From: Haemonchus contortus
Taxonomy: Eukaryota; Nematoda; Chromadorea; Rhabditida; Trichostrongylidae
Reading direction: 5' to 3'
DNA: 64,000 bases
NCBI GenBank assembly: GCA_000469685.2
Contig: LS997562.1
Location: 1,592,326-1,656,325 of the forward strand
The notes under the pieces were generated by a model, which saw only the letters and a list, made by a program, of their open reading frames with translations, was not told the origin of the DNA and did not search any database. A program made the position numbers and the translations under genes. Positions within the stretch are counted from its first letter, which is position 1; the number at the start of each line of letters is the position of its first letter. This document shows, in pieces, positions 37,059-49,000 of the stretch.

Positions 37059-39038
37059 GGCGGTGCACAAAAGGTGGTACACTATTTCCTCTTCGTCACG
37101 TCCTTGTTCTCGTCCGTCGGTTCGGTTCTGCTAGCAGTGTGTGGCTGATTACAACGCCAGTGCGAAGACGACTAGAGGACGATGCACGAATATGCGATGT
37201 AGACCAGCCTACGTGATGAAGGATTACGATTGCAACAACGCACCGATATCGAAGAGGAACACATGGCAAGCAAAAATTATGATTTTGCGTACACACTTCA
37301 CGCCACGGCAATGTCAGCCGACGCGCAAAGGCGCGCGGTTTAAACGATGGAAAACGATAGTGCGCGTTCAATACTGCGCGCGTACTGCAGTGGCGGCCCT
37401 TACAATAAAGAGCCAGGGCGTTACGGCAAGCAGTATGAGTCAGTAGAATGTTCAATTCTTACATGGTACCAGCTTCTTTATACGAAGTAGTAATCTCACC
37501 CACTCCGGTGCTCCCCCTTCATAATGCTTAGATGAAAACTAAGACATTCCTTCGGCTATGAACCGTCTCTGAGCATAAATAAGATTGGGTATTTCTCCTG
37601 CTGTGCGCTCTAGCTCTCATAGCGACAAGAGTGGTAACACCCCCTCCCTCTCTGTCCAAATTACATTTTCATTTAAGATTTTGACATAAGATAAGAGGAC
37701 AACATTCTGTTCCAGACAACAAGAAGAATCGAGAATACGGACATATACAAAAACATGCATCCGGTCAAACTATTGTAAACCAAGGTCTAATATTTGAGCT
37801 CTAGCAATAGAAGTACTTACCAGTTCTGGTACAATGTATTACACACCGATTGATTTATATCGAACTGCTACCGTATGGATGGGAACTCGCCTTTCGCACG
37901 TCTCTACGCCTCCGTTCATTCGTCGCCTGATGATCTGGATGGTATAGCCCCCGCAACATTCAAGGGTCAATTTCTAACGCCATTACTTTACAGTTTATTT
38001 TGAAACTGTAGAGAAGGATGAGAAAACTTTCCGGAGTTAGTCGGCTCATAGTAAAGGCTTAGGGATAAGCCTTATACAGCAAAGGTGACACACAAATTTG
38101 TCTTCTATTCTTCGGCAGAATATGTATGCATAGGTAGCCTGCTCAGCTCAAACATGACTCCTAAACAGGGAGGGATAGTCTACTTACCATAGGACTTTGA
38201 ATGGAGACCCAGATAAATCGATAGAGTTTTGAATGCTATTCGCGAAAATGGAGATTAAACTAATTTAATTTGAACTTCTAATTTTCTAAAATGCTCTTGG
38301 CACTATGCTCGGAATGTTGATGAATACCCAGGTTCCTGCGTCACACCGGCCGAGTATTTGTTGCGTCTTGAGACGATTGACTGTTTTGTCACCGGATGTA
38401 GAGAATCAGTATGTATAAGATGCGCAGTTTGCGAACAACATGTGTGCTTCACGCATTTTTTAAAGTTTTTCCATCAATGTTGAGTTTTTTGCTGGCATCT
38501 AACTTATCTCTAGTATCTTTTTATTGCATGTTTCTTGAAGTTTAAAATAAAACAGAGTCGTACAATTGACGTGCAGAACCACTTTCCCTGGCAGGGGGTG
38601 ACGAGTGAGAATGAAAGCAGAAATAAGAAACAAATGTCAGAAGTGGTTTGGAGAGTCTTTAATGAAATGAAAAAACACCATGCAAAAATGTCGTCCATGG
38701 CGGGGAGCAAACGTACGTCTATGAAGCGAAACCACTTCCACTATGCCATATGGGCGCTTGATACCTAGGCGACGAGTTCGCATGTCCAAATAATACTACT
38801 GTCAAGCAAATTTCCAGCCCCCCTGCCTTTTTAAGGGAAACCATTTAGCAGTTTAATCTTCATTTTCGTGAGTAGCAATCAAAACTCCAACCGGGTCTTC
38901 ATTCAAAGTCCCACGGTATGTAGACTACCCTTCCTTGGTAAGAAGGGTAAGCGCACCTCTTTGTGGAGATCAATACGGATACGCCACTTCTGTCGAATAC
39001 GAAGGAAGGAACAGGGTCCCTCCATCTTTACTATTGTA

Positions 39039-39105
39039 TAATAGTAGATGTAAGTTATCAATAGTTCTTCGAGGAACAGTAATAGTAGATATAAGTTATC
39101 AGTAG
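39039..39105. repeat. Two-unit tandem duplication of about 40 bp
   Basis: TAATAGTAGATGTAAGTTATC and TAATAGTAGATATAAGTTATC begin about 41 bp apart, each followed by a related AGTAGT/ATAGTTC stretch. Confidence 0.55.
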
Positions 39106-39429
39106 TCGGTTCCCGGAAATAATAGTACTTTGGGTTATTACCGATGATTGTTTTTGTAAAACCTCTACCTTGCTTGTTCCCACGAAAACGAAGGAGTTTT
39201 TTCGATTCTTTTTTCCTCCTAGGAAAACTTCAAAATAGTACCTGTGACAGAAAAACGGCAAAGAAAATCCCCACGAAGCGGAGTCGAGTTTGTTTCATTG
39301 GGGGTGAACCCTGTAATTAATCAGAATTCTCCAGTTTATGGAGCTCTTCAAAAGAATCGTTAAAAGTTATCACGAGTTTGTACCAGCACTTTCCAGATTG
39401 TGGTCGCTTAGCAAATTTGGTTTTTAGAC

Positions 39430-39470
39430 TTGAAGAAGGGTTCAGAGTCCAAAACGTTGACGAATGAAAT
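39430..39470 (+). ncRNA. Diverged hammerhead-like Penelope tail relic
   Basis: TTGAAGA, GGGTTCAGAGTCC, AAAACGTTGACGAATGAAA matches the order of the Penelope tail motif (CTGANGA, helix II, GAAACGTT, AATAAA), with two core substitutions that should abolish activity. Confidence 0.35.
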
Positions 39471-40022
39471 TCATGAGAGTTAAATAGGATACTGTACATT
39501 ACAAGATCAATTCTAGAAAAAAAATGGGACCACTTCTCAGTGGTTATCCTGAATTGGTGCTTTTTGGAGGGTTTTCGAAAGCAAAGAAGAAGTCATAGGG
39601 TTTCCTTCAGGAAATTTTCAGACACATAGGAACCAACGTCTCACCTGCTTTCTCTGATGAATTCCAAACTGGATGCGGTTGTCCTCAGCAACCAAGTTCA
39701 TCGAGTACTCTTAATCGAGCTGTCAGGTTGCTTCATTCTGCAGAAATCTCCCCGAACAACCAGATTAGTAGTCATCTCTGTGGATGATTGATGAAAGTAA
39801 CGCATCCTATCCAATGATACTTACTGGCGTTCACTGAGTAGTAACAAAATGAAAGAAACCAAAGGTGTGGTGGTTTTCGGAGAAGACTGGTTTTACCCAT
39901 TTATTTATTTTATTTATGCATTTATTTGCATCATACAATCATGGGCCCTATACGAGCTAACCTGCCAAGCCATACAGCAGTAAACGATAACTATTGAGTA
40001 AAACATAAATGGATCAAGCTCA

Positions 40023-40322
40023 TTGGGCGTTGATCAATTCCGTCTAGAAGATGCGCCGCGTATTCGACTTTCATTAAAAATCGTAGTGGCGTTTCGAATA
40101 GGTATGTGACCTTTACAATGGGCTGTGGTGGCCAGCTGATGTACAAATCAGCGCTTTTGTGTTCCCAGTCTTTTGTCTTCTCTGTGTCTTGCCTTTTGTT
40201 TAGTACCACCTCGAGGGATTCAAGGTTTGACTGCCCTCGGCGGAGATTCATCCGGGACTCGAACCCGTGAAGATGTGGGCCTGCGTAGTAGTGTGTCACA
40301 TGCTACTACACTAACCCGGCCT
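40023..40322 (-). repeat. tRNA-derived SINE, near full length, diverged
   Basis: Body and head are recognisable (GTTGATCAATTCCGTC, GATGCGCC, GATGTACAA, GGGACTCGAACCCGTGA). It lies 38 bp from an oppositely oriented copy, so the pair forms a tail-out, head-to-head inverted SINE duplex. Confidence 0.75.
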
Positions 40323-40360
40323 ATAAGTAAAGTATTTGTTTTGTATGAATGATCAGAAGC

Positions 40361-40646
40361 GGAGGTGGTGTAGGGTCAAGTGGCGCACTATCTCACACGT
40401 ACCGTCAGGAGTTCGGATCATGGAGCGATGCCCGCCTAGGCCAACCGAGCTTTCCATCCCTCCGGGGTGGGTAAATTGGTATCAGACTCGTCTGGGAGGC
40501 TGTACATTGACTTGTACATCGGCTGGCCACCGCAAGTCATTGTATAGGTCAAATACGCACTCATTACGTCGCTACGATTCTGAATGGAAATCGAGTGCGG
40601 GGCGCATTCCTCAGAAGGGATTTATCAACGCCAAAAACTTTGTCCT
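40361..40646 (+). repeat. tRNA-derived SINE, full length, plus orientation
   Basis: The only sense-strand copy. It starts GGAGGTGGTGTAGGGTCAAG (A-box region), has a decayed B box (AGTTCGGATCA), the CAGACTCGTCTGGGAGG motif, GTACATCGGCTGGCCACC, and ends in TTATCAACGCCAAAAACTTTG. It sets the element length at about 285 bp. Confidence 0.85.
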
Positions 40647-40863
40647 AACTTTATGAATTTTCAGAATATTCGTACTGATTGGATTAATGCTGTTACCTAT
40701 TTATATTTACTTACTTTTCAATTATTATTTATATTTATTTATTTTTATATTTATTTATGTCCTAAATGGATAAGCAGCGTTTGAAGTTTTCAAGTGCCGT
40801 TTCCATTATTTGTAAAGCTGCAGATGCAAAATGCTAGGATACGGACTTCAAACCATGATTTAT

Positions 40864-41070
40864 TCAGCGTTCTTGATAGATATCGAGTGACAGTTGTGGT
40901 TGCTGCCCAATAATCTCCTGCTCTAGAAGATTCAAGAAGTCTCCCAAATCTCCTCTTCGAAGATATAATGCTCGCAAGTCTTCTGAAGATTCAAAGATTA
41001 GACGGTGGTTACTTTCTGCACGAAAATAGCAGTCGTTCGCGTGTCGGCGGGTTCCTTCCTTCTCCAAGAC
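40864..41070 (-). CDS. Probable 3' terminal exon of an unidentified gene
   Basis: On the minus strand an acceptor (CTCTAAACCAG) opens 68 codons that end at TGA, and AATAAA overlaps the stop region directly (TGAATAAATC). The sequence is acidic and hydrophilic with a Leu-rich helix (SSEDLRALYLRRGDLGDFLNLL). I do not recognise it. The exon lies 410 bp left of the collagen start on the opposite strand, so any upstream exons would have to lie beyond the collagen gene, which would then be nested in an intron. Confidence 0.35.
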   Translation of the reverse strand, partial: VLEKEGTRRHANDCYFRAESNHRLIFESSEDLRALYLRRGDLGDFLNLLEQEIIGQQPQLSLDIYQER

Positions 41071-41435
41071 CTGGTTTAGAGGCTATAAACTTGTTGCATG
41101 CCTATACCTAGTTAATTCCTTTTTTCATTCGGGTTAAATGTGCTAGTTCACAGGTTTCGTGTTGATGTTGATGTTGGTGATCAACGATGTACCGGAAACC
41201 CATGTACCATGCCCATGACGCATGGGCTAGGGTGGTTCCACCCAAATGAAATGTGTTCAACAGATTACACTTTTTCAGTGCACACTTTCAAGTACTTGGC
41301 AGTACATGGAAGGCTCCAATGGGCAGCACCCTGATTGTAATGGCTCACCAAAGACCAGTTACTATTTTTTAGTGGGAAGATGAACAATTTCAGGGAACAA
41401 GGGGAACGCCCATAACGAAATCATGGTAACATTAG

Positions 41436-41443
41436 TATAAAAG
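41436..41443 (+). promoter_or_regulatory. TATA box of the cuticle collagen gene
   Basis: TATAAAAG lies 37 bp upstream of the collagen ATG, leaving a very short 5' leader. Nematode cuticle collagen genes often use a TATA box rather than trans-splicing. Confidence 0.7.
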
Positions 41444-41479
41444 ACGGGTTGACAAAATGGCAATCGTACCCAGGCAAAC

Positions 41480-42598
41480 ATGCCAGCCACCTTTAGGGAT
41501 GAGATCGCCATTGCCGTGGCATCTCTTGCCTCAATTTTCGCAATCGGTGCCTGCCTCTTTGTGATTCCATCGCTTTATAGCGAAATCAACGAACTGCACA
41601 GTACGGTAAGAGATCTTTCGGTTCTCATAGATTGAGGCCATGAAAGGGGCCCCAGGAGATGTCAGAGAATCCGCTGAGCCAGTTTAGGCGGCTGAATGGC
41701 GAAAATCAACTTTTCTTACTCTCCAGTAAACTCTTCAAACATCCCCCCTTTCAGGTAATTGACTCGGTCGCTGTATTCCGTGTTGAAACCGATTCAGCCT
41801 GGTCCGACATTATGGACGTGCAGGTGACCGTGTCACCACCTTCGAAACCACGCGTGAATCCTTTCGACTCAATCTTTCGCCACAAACGACAGCCTCTTCC
41901 ACCATGGTGTATTTGCGAAATCCCCAAGATAACTTGTCCACCTGGACCTCCAGGACCTCCTGGTCCAGCTGGCCAACCAGGTAATTCCTAACTCGCTCTC
42001 TGTTCATTTCTGCATCTTTCTTTCTGCTAGCGGAACAAATCTTATTTCAGGCAATCCAGGCCCTCCTGGTCCTCCCGGAAAAGATGACACAACTGTTTAT
42101 GCACCTATTCATTGCCCTGCTCCTGACAAGGCTTGTATAAAATGTCCTCCAGGACCTCCAGGACCACCAGGACCCGAAGGACATCCAGGCCCCAAAGGGA
42201 TGGACGGCAAACCTGGAAGTCCGGGAAAGCGTGGACAAGACGGCAAGCCTGGCCCTGCAGGTCCTCCGGGAGAGGCGGGTCCTGCTGGACATCCCGGATC
42301 CGACGGGAAACCAGGTTCGCCTGGTAAAGAGGGAAGAAAGGGTTCAGGCAAACCAGGACCAGCAGGACCACCAGGGCCACGCGGAGAACCTGGAAAGCCT
42401 GGCGAACTCGGCAAGAGTGGTGCTCCGGGTGCACCCGGTCATGAAGGACCTCCTGGGAAAGATGGAGCACCTGGAAACAAAGGCATGGATGGACATCCTG
42501 GTACCCCAGGTGGCCCTGGACTACCAGGAAGAGATTCGCATTATTGCCCATGTCCTCCTCGTACTATACTTGAAATGAAAAGAAAGAAGAAGCACTGA
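41480..42598 (+). CDS. Nematode cuticle collagen, three exons
   Basis: Exons 41480-41605, 41755-41980 and 42051-42598 join in phase to give 299 residues, the usual size of the family. An N-terminal hydrophobic segment (residues about 10-31, Col_cuticle_N type) is followed by [13 protein letters not shown], a furin-like RHKR site (about residue 88) for release of the mature chain, and Cys pairs flanking the triple helix ([26 protein letters not shown]). The Gly-X-Y region begins after the second Cys cluster and is broken once by a missing residue at GRKGSGKPG (near 42334-42357). The chain ends in a basic KRKKKH tail. The product is secreted by the hypodermis into the cuticle. A TATA box and a poly(A) signal bracket the gene. 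Chance minus-strand collagen-like frames here are artefacts of GGN-CCN symmetry. Confidence 0.95.
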
Positions 42599-42650
42599 AG
42601 TGAGCCATCCTCTTTGCTTTCAACGTAATCGCTTCATGATGAGGATACAA

Positions 42651-42656
42651 AATAAA
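42651..42656 (+). terminator. Poly(A) signal of the collagen gene
   Basis: AATAAA 52 bp after the stop codon on the plus strand. Confidence 0.75.
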
Positions 42657-44070
42657 GAATTCATGCATGATCTCTTGTCACAAAGTGCAAAAATAAGCTT
42701 AGAACTAGTTTTTTTTCAAAAGTGAATTCAAATTGGCGATGACAAGAAACAGAAAGGGTTCAGGGCATGGGTTTAGGGTGGTCTAGGTGCTCTGCTTGCC
42801 ACCTCCCATTCGGGGTCAGTGTTGGTAACTAGGACTTATCTTTTGACTCTGAGTTTGGCATTCTCCTGAACGGCTTGGTTGAGTTCGGGAAGATGACGAC
42901 AATAGCCACTGTTTCTTCTTCTAAAAATCTCTGGAGACTTGAACCCTTGTCTGGACTATTCACCTTAGGATGAGATTGAAAACAAATTACCGTACTCTCG
43001 AAAATTCCCGGACACAAACGAATTGAAATTGGATTTTTAAATACAAAGTTTTGAATTTGAGAGCAGGCAAAATCGGGTTGAGATGTAAGATTTTCAGTAC
43101 AGCAGTACAGACGAATACGCCCCTCCCCCCCCCCCCCTTATGACGCGAATCTGACCCTGCTTGCCAATTTCGCTAGTTAATGTGATCACTTGACCTTAGC
43201 CATGAGCTTCGCTACAGTAGCGAGCTCTTTTTTACTAGTACCCGTAAAAGGGCAGGACAATGCCCTGAACTTCAGTCGTTTGCCTGCTGTGCCGAGAGAG
43301 GGGGCGGGTGGGGGAGGCAAATCACACTCACAAATATCTTCATATCCTAGAGGCGTCGAATGTCAGCAGTTATAATGAACATGACAAATTCGCTTTGAGA
43401 TATTTCAGAAATAATGACGTTTATTTCCACACCAAAGACCGAAGGGACCAGAACGTCAATAAATCAGGATTAATAGCCTAAACCGTCCATATACTGAACT
43501 CCTCGACTGATAATAAATCGTTGTTTTCAACAGATTTTCTCCTACTGACTAAAAATCGTCCACCAAAGTTTATTTTGTAGCCACCTTTAGGTCGATTATG
43601 TAAATTTAGCGAACCCCGATCATGCAAATCTGTCATGCACCACGAACTGCTTTCATAGGTGCCCATCATTCAAATCGAAACCCCATCAGCAATGTTGCCT
43701 TTGTGCCGAATCTTTTTCTTTTCTTTTTAATGCAATATGTGTAGCCACATCCGGTGACGTTTTGATGGAATGATTGAATGTTTAATGATGACCTATGCTT
43801 TTGCATTTCTGAGGCCGTTGACAGCTTCACCATAGGCAGCATAAAATGTTCTGTGACGAGGATCGTTCCTTCCCTTGAAGTGCTCTCGATTAGGGGTTAT
43901 GTCTCATTCTATGGACGTTTGTCTTTCTGTTGATCGGTGTCATAAAATTGAGAAGGAGGAGGAATAAGGTGGCGCTTCCACCAACCCCTTGCGAGATGGT
44001 TCATGACGTAGTCTCCACTGTGCTGGTTACAGAAATGGTACTCAGATCCTTAGCCCTAAAAAAGAAAGAC

Positions 44071-44275
44071 TTCGTGGCGTTGATCTATCCTACTTCGAGA
44101 TGCCCCCCCCCCCCCTCCCTTCCACTCACTCCTATCCAGCCAGAACCGTAGCGGTACTATGTATGGCGTAGCGTATGGGAATATACATATATGGCTCATG
44201 CAGCGGCTGGCGGTGCCAACTGATGTACAACCTTTATCCTCCTGAACGAGTTTGATACCAGTTAACCGACCAGAA
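44071..44275 (-). repeat. tRNA-derived SINE, diverged, head missing
   Basis: GGCGTTGATCTATCC, a C-run in place of GCGCCCCGCAC, GGCGGTGCCAACTGATGTACAA, TATCCTCCTGAACGAGTTTGATACCAG. It stops before the tRNA-like head. Confidence 0.65.
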
Positions 44276-44450
44276 CAGATTAAAAGACTTAGTTATACTC
44301 TGAGAAGCCCGAGCGACCATCTGTTCAAGGTCCCATATTGGATCATGGTGGGTGACCTGGACTTACACGATCGCATTCCACTCTTGAAGGCACAGCTTAC
44401 AATTCAAATTGTTTCTGGTAAAAATTGTTGATGAGATATTTTCCTAGGAT

Positions 44451-44655
44451 TAATTTCCTTCCCCGTATACCATATGTGACGTTGTCTGATCGGAGTACGG
44501 CCGAGTTGGGGGTTGCAAGGGCTCAAGGATTGGCTGTATGCACACCCAAAGCGGACAATTTTCAATGGCGTTATAGAGGCTGCGCTGCTTTCTATGATAA
44601 AAACTCAAAGGACTGGCCGATGGCGACTGTAGAAGCCGAATTTGGTCATTTTTAG
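44451..44655 (+). CDS. Exon-like frame, unidentified
   Basis: After an acceptor (TATTTTCCTAG) the frame runs about 68 codons to TAG with a coding-like mix (PYVTLSDRSTAELGVARAQG, RGCAAFYDKNSKDWPMATVE). No family is recognised and no partner exon was found. It could be a terminal exon or a pseudogene piece. Confidence 0.25.
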
Positions 44656-45193
44656 CCTACTGTAGCTAGCTTTTACGCCACTGTAACAACAGACAACTCG
44701 TCCATGCCACTTTCATCATGGTAATCTCGTACAACCTCTTCTTACACTACATTAGGGAAGCCTCATTCTTGGCGGAATCGTCGGATCTCCCCATTCCTTT
44801 GTTTCCTTTGTTACCGATGAACCCACTATCCTTCTCAGTTTGACGGGGATCACAAAATGATCGTCAACTGTGCCTTGAAGGCGGAATACGGGAGACTAAT
44901 TGGCCATAAATTGGTTTCAAATGGAGTTTCAACGTTTTTCCTTTGTTCCAAACAGAGACAATTTTGTCAAAACCCAGGACTTGTTGAATAGACAGTAAGC
45001 GGGACACGAAAAAGTACAAAGGGCAAAGAACAAAATTTCGAGCGATTATTCAGGGAAGCCAGGCATTTTCATGTACTTATCAGTAGATTCACAAAGTTAG
45101 AAAGCCCAAACAACGATGAGGGACTGGTTCCGAGGTTCTGCTCAGACGTTCCTATTCCCCCTATAACAGGGCAAAATCAAGTTTTCTTCGTCG

Positions 45194-45443
45194 ACACTCC
45201 CGTCTGCGCCACGTATTCGGCTTCCATTCAGATATGTAACTGCTTCATGACTGGGCCGTGGCTTATACAATGAATCATGTTGCCTGACCGATGTACAAGC
45301 CACTACTTCCCGTCGAAGACGAATCTGCCACAACTAATCGACTTCGGAGCAGTGGAGGCTGGTGCTGGGCGTGGGCGGATATCGACCCGAGATTCGGTCG
45401 CTGAGACGTGGACTGTAAAAATGTGCCACTTGCCATGCCAAAT
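45194..45443 (-). repeat. tRNA-derived SINE, diverged
   Basis: CTCCCGTCTGCGCCACGTATTCG, TGGCTTATACAATGA, CCGATGTACAAG, GGGCGGATATCGACCCGAGATTCGG, GTGCCACTTGCCATG. The body and head are both present, but the B box is damaged. Confidence 0.65.
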
Positions 45444-45989
45444 CAATCTTTGAACCTGAAGTTCAAGGACTTCAATGAGTCACGCGATGCCTTCTTTGAC
45501 AGTCTTCCCACTCCCCGAACGACTCAGATATCATTAAACGGTTACCAGGTATAGAGGGTTTGAATGATGGACGAGGTATTCAATCTCCTTGACAGATACG
45601 TGCGGAACGGCTTTTCTCGGCTCTGTGCAACCTCTTGCTAAAAATGGCTATTCCACTCGATTCCTTGCAATTTCCTTGCAGGGCTACTGGGTAATCATAT
45701 AACACTTAGGTTCTGTTTGAATCAAAAACACTTAAATTCTTCGAGACAGCTCGGACCTTTTTACTTAACACTACCTGAATTCAGAGAAAACAGTCAAATT
45801 CAATGACAGCCTAGCTTTACACAAAACTGTCTGACAACAGCTGAATTACTTCTCGAAAAAGTCCATCGTCGGTCGGTTTCTCGTTCATAACCTGTTCGGC
45901 CTAGCGAACGCCAACCACCTCACCTCTCCGCAATTCTATCGGTTCTGATTCCCGTGCTTCTGTGAGCTTCATCGATTTCTACCATCCAA

Positions 45990-46014
45990 ATTCTCCTGAA
46001 TTCAGCTTGGCGTG
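45990..46014 (+). promoter_or_regulatory. Probable spliced-leader acceptor of the TMEM144-like mRNA
   Basis: CTCCTGAATTCAG ends about 10 nt before the start codon, with no credible upstream exon, as expected for a trans-spliced nematode message. Confidence 0.4.
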
Positions 46015-49000
46015 ATGTGGATTGGACTGTTAGCTGCACTGACGGCATCGTTTCTTTTTGGTACTGTATTCGTTCCAATAAAAAGAGTCCAAGCCGGTGA
46101 TGGTAAGTCTTCAATTTACTTTTTGTTACTTGACGGGGCCATCTGGACCAACATATATATCATTAGGTATGCCGACCGATACTGATTTCAAGACGTTTTT
46201 CAAAGATGTAAAAACCTATGTTTCCCGAGTTGCCATTTGCAATTCATACAACAGAAAGTATACTGGTTTGGGAACATCCCTCAACCTCTACCAAATTGGT
46301 ACAATCGATTCATTTGACACTGTTACGTAGGCCTTGTCGCTTTGCCAAAGTCACAAGACAGTATAACTATTTTACAACCACTTATGTAACTCTAAGATTG
46401 ATTGGAAGTCGAGCACGGGTGTTAGTGAATGGAGTACTGGGGCAAGGACGGTCTCTTTGACGAAAGTTTTCGAGAGTAGGTGGAGGTTATACATAGTATG
46501 TTACGATTCGATCGGACGAAGGGAAGGTTAAAAAACTGATCTGGTCAGACAGTGAAGTAACAGGTTCTGATTCTCTGCCGAACTTTTCTTCTGGCAGGAT
46601 AGGAACAATGACTTGTCCAGGGTTGACACCTACTATTTCCTGGTGGGGGCAGATGAGCACGGTGTAGGAATTCCAAATGTACTGAATGCAAGTAGAGGGG
46701 ATGTCGTATACCATACTTTGCTGTGGATTTTTATCGTGATGTGTGGAGCATAGCTTGTCAGCAATTTACCAAAGGGCAATCTGAATGCCTTTACAGTGAA
46801 TGCCACTGATAGGTAATTCAAGCAGTACGTTTGAAATCCTACAGATCTCCTTCACTGAGGGTACTCTGTTACTGGAAGATCCCAGCTGGTTAGCAGTGAG
46901 GCTACTTAGGCTGTCCCCACGTGGCGGAATCCGATGTGTCGATGTCGAAGTCGATGACATTAGGCTTTACTTGACCTATGGGGACCGAAGGGGTGTAATG
47001 TTGAACGACACGTTTTTAGTGGCATAGTCAGGAGAACGAATCCCGGACTAGCAGCCGTAAGCTGGGCAGCATCCCAAAGGTCAACTACAAGAGACCATTA
47101 AGAAAACTTATAACCTTTGTAACTTGGAACTGCTAACCACTTTTCCAGGATTCACAGCTCAACTGTTCCTATGTTTTGGAGCATTCTTTGTCAGCACAGC
47201 AGTTCATGCTTTCCAAGGTTTTCCACCTATTCATGGATTTGCTATGATTGGAGGCATTCTATGGGCTATCGGTAAGTCAACTAGCCGACATTGCCTTGGG
47301 GCTAGGTTCCTGAATCGTTTTCTTCTCAGCCAATGCTTTTGCTATTCCAATTATGAACCGATTGGGTATGGCACTGGCAATACTGGTATGGAACACGACT
47401 TCGTGTCTTACAGGCTGGGCTACGTCCAGGTAGATTCCTAATGATATTTTTTCTAGCCAAAAAAATGTTCAACGTAGATTTGTTGTAGATACGGCTTGTT
47501 TGGTCTTCCAGCGGCTGTACCGGCTAGTCTCCTGCTCAACTACATGGGGATAGTGGCCTTGATTGCTGGGTGAGACTTTTTTCGTTTTTTTTCTATTTTT
47601 AAACTCTTCACTGCAACTTATTGAAAGGGCATGATAAATAATTTTACTGATTATTCTATCCTTGAAGGCGGTTTCCGCAATAATTTCAAGGCCAGGAAAT
47701 CCGCAGACATCTAGATAAGCTTCTTCAAACTATCAACTTTTGAGGTCGGACGAGATTGTCACAATGAAGGGCATGTTTGGATGAGATTTTGGTCGCTCTT
47801 GAGCATTAGCGTGAATCAGCTGAAGTCATTTGTAACAAGTGCGCTCTAGTGCAAATGATAACAGCCTCTACAGCCCGCTGAACACGTCCTCCCTTGGGAG
47901 TGTTGAATGCAGCGAGAGACGTTTGAGTCCTTATTGCTCCCCATCTAAGCTACTTTTCGGCGCGACGACTCCTCATATGGCCTTTGCTAATTATTATTTA
48001 TTTGTAATTTTCCTTTTAAGTCTATTGATTATTCTCTTCAAAGAACCTGTGCCTAAGATAGCGATCCAGCCTACCCAAATCCGCTAGTGAACTTTGGAGG
48101 ATTATAAGGGACAGTGGGGCTATGCGAATTTTCTTGTATAAACTGTGTTCCTAATTATTTTTTCAAATTTTTTATGACAGTAAACGTCACATAAAGAAAC
48201 ACTCATTAATAATTTATCGATTACTCAAACTTTTAAGAATTCATCATGAAGCAAAGTCATTTTCAGCGGCCTAATGTATATGTTCGTGAAGAGTAATCCT
48301 AAAGGAAGATGCGATATCCCTAAAGACGTGGAAATAATAGAAGGAAAGGTAACTCTACAACTGTAAATTATCTCTTCCAGAGTTCTCATTAGTTTTTTCT
48401 GCTCTTATGATATCTCAAGAGAACTTGAAACCCTTAGAAGATCTGGCTATAGAAAATCGTAAAGGCATACTTCGTGATCGCTGCAATGCAATTTTGCGGA
48501 TGGTGTAACCAAATACCAGCGTCACTTGAAAAGTTTTTCCTTGGGGGTAAATTAATTGACGATTAATACCAATTAGCTGACTAAGATTTACAGGAGCCGA
48601 GAATCTTCCTTAAATGAACTGATTTCCACCTCTTACCTGTTTGGTTCAGATACATCCGTTCTATGCTCAAAATGGAGTAAAGATTGTTCAACATGAAATC
48701 TCCCTGCTGGAAAGAGTGGGGTAAGTTCAAGAATTAACTTTTTAACTATAAATCAGGAGGTAAAAGAAGCTACGGTACCCCATGTACTTGATTTATTCGG
48801 AATTGCCCCTGATGGGCTGTGGTTTTGGCGAATCTGTTGACAATTCGCTCACCCCAATGGTCAAGAGCTCCCGGTGTACCTGTTTCAGTTGGCCGAACTT
48901 CACCGTCAAGAAGAGTATACTACCCGAAAGAAATTTTCGTGTAGGGTAATGCCCTCTTTTATGAAAGGTCCGAGCATCCTCCTGACATCAGGCGTACTGC

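Larger units (their letters stand above)
35734..40022. other. Intergenic, with a CpG-rich stretch and relics
   Basis: A CpG-rich stretch at about 36880-37440 gives several overlapping chance frames on both strands. A tandem duplication and a hammerhead-like relic near 39.0-39.5 kb are listed separately. No gene was assembled. Confidence 0.45.
42657..46004. other. Intergenic between collagen and TMEM144-like genes
   Basis: Contains two diverged SINEs, C-runs of 13 at 43125-43137 and 44103-44115, and an exon-like frame at 44451-44655. A 58-codon frame from ATG 43202 starts with a plausible secretion signal (MSFATVASSFLLVPVKG) but has no other support. Confidence 0.5.

Noticed and set aside
42047..42551. 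Long minus-strand and off-frame collagen-like frames.
   Set aside because: Gly-Pro codons read as Pro-Gly on the other strand; the plus-strand exon chain has proper splice sites and N- and C-terminal domains.
43478..43669. A minus-strand frame with an acceptor (GTGCATGACAG).
   Set aside because: Weak polypyrimidine tract, no family resemblance and no partner exon; not enough to report as a gene.
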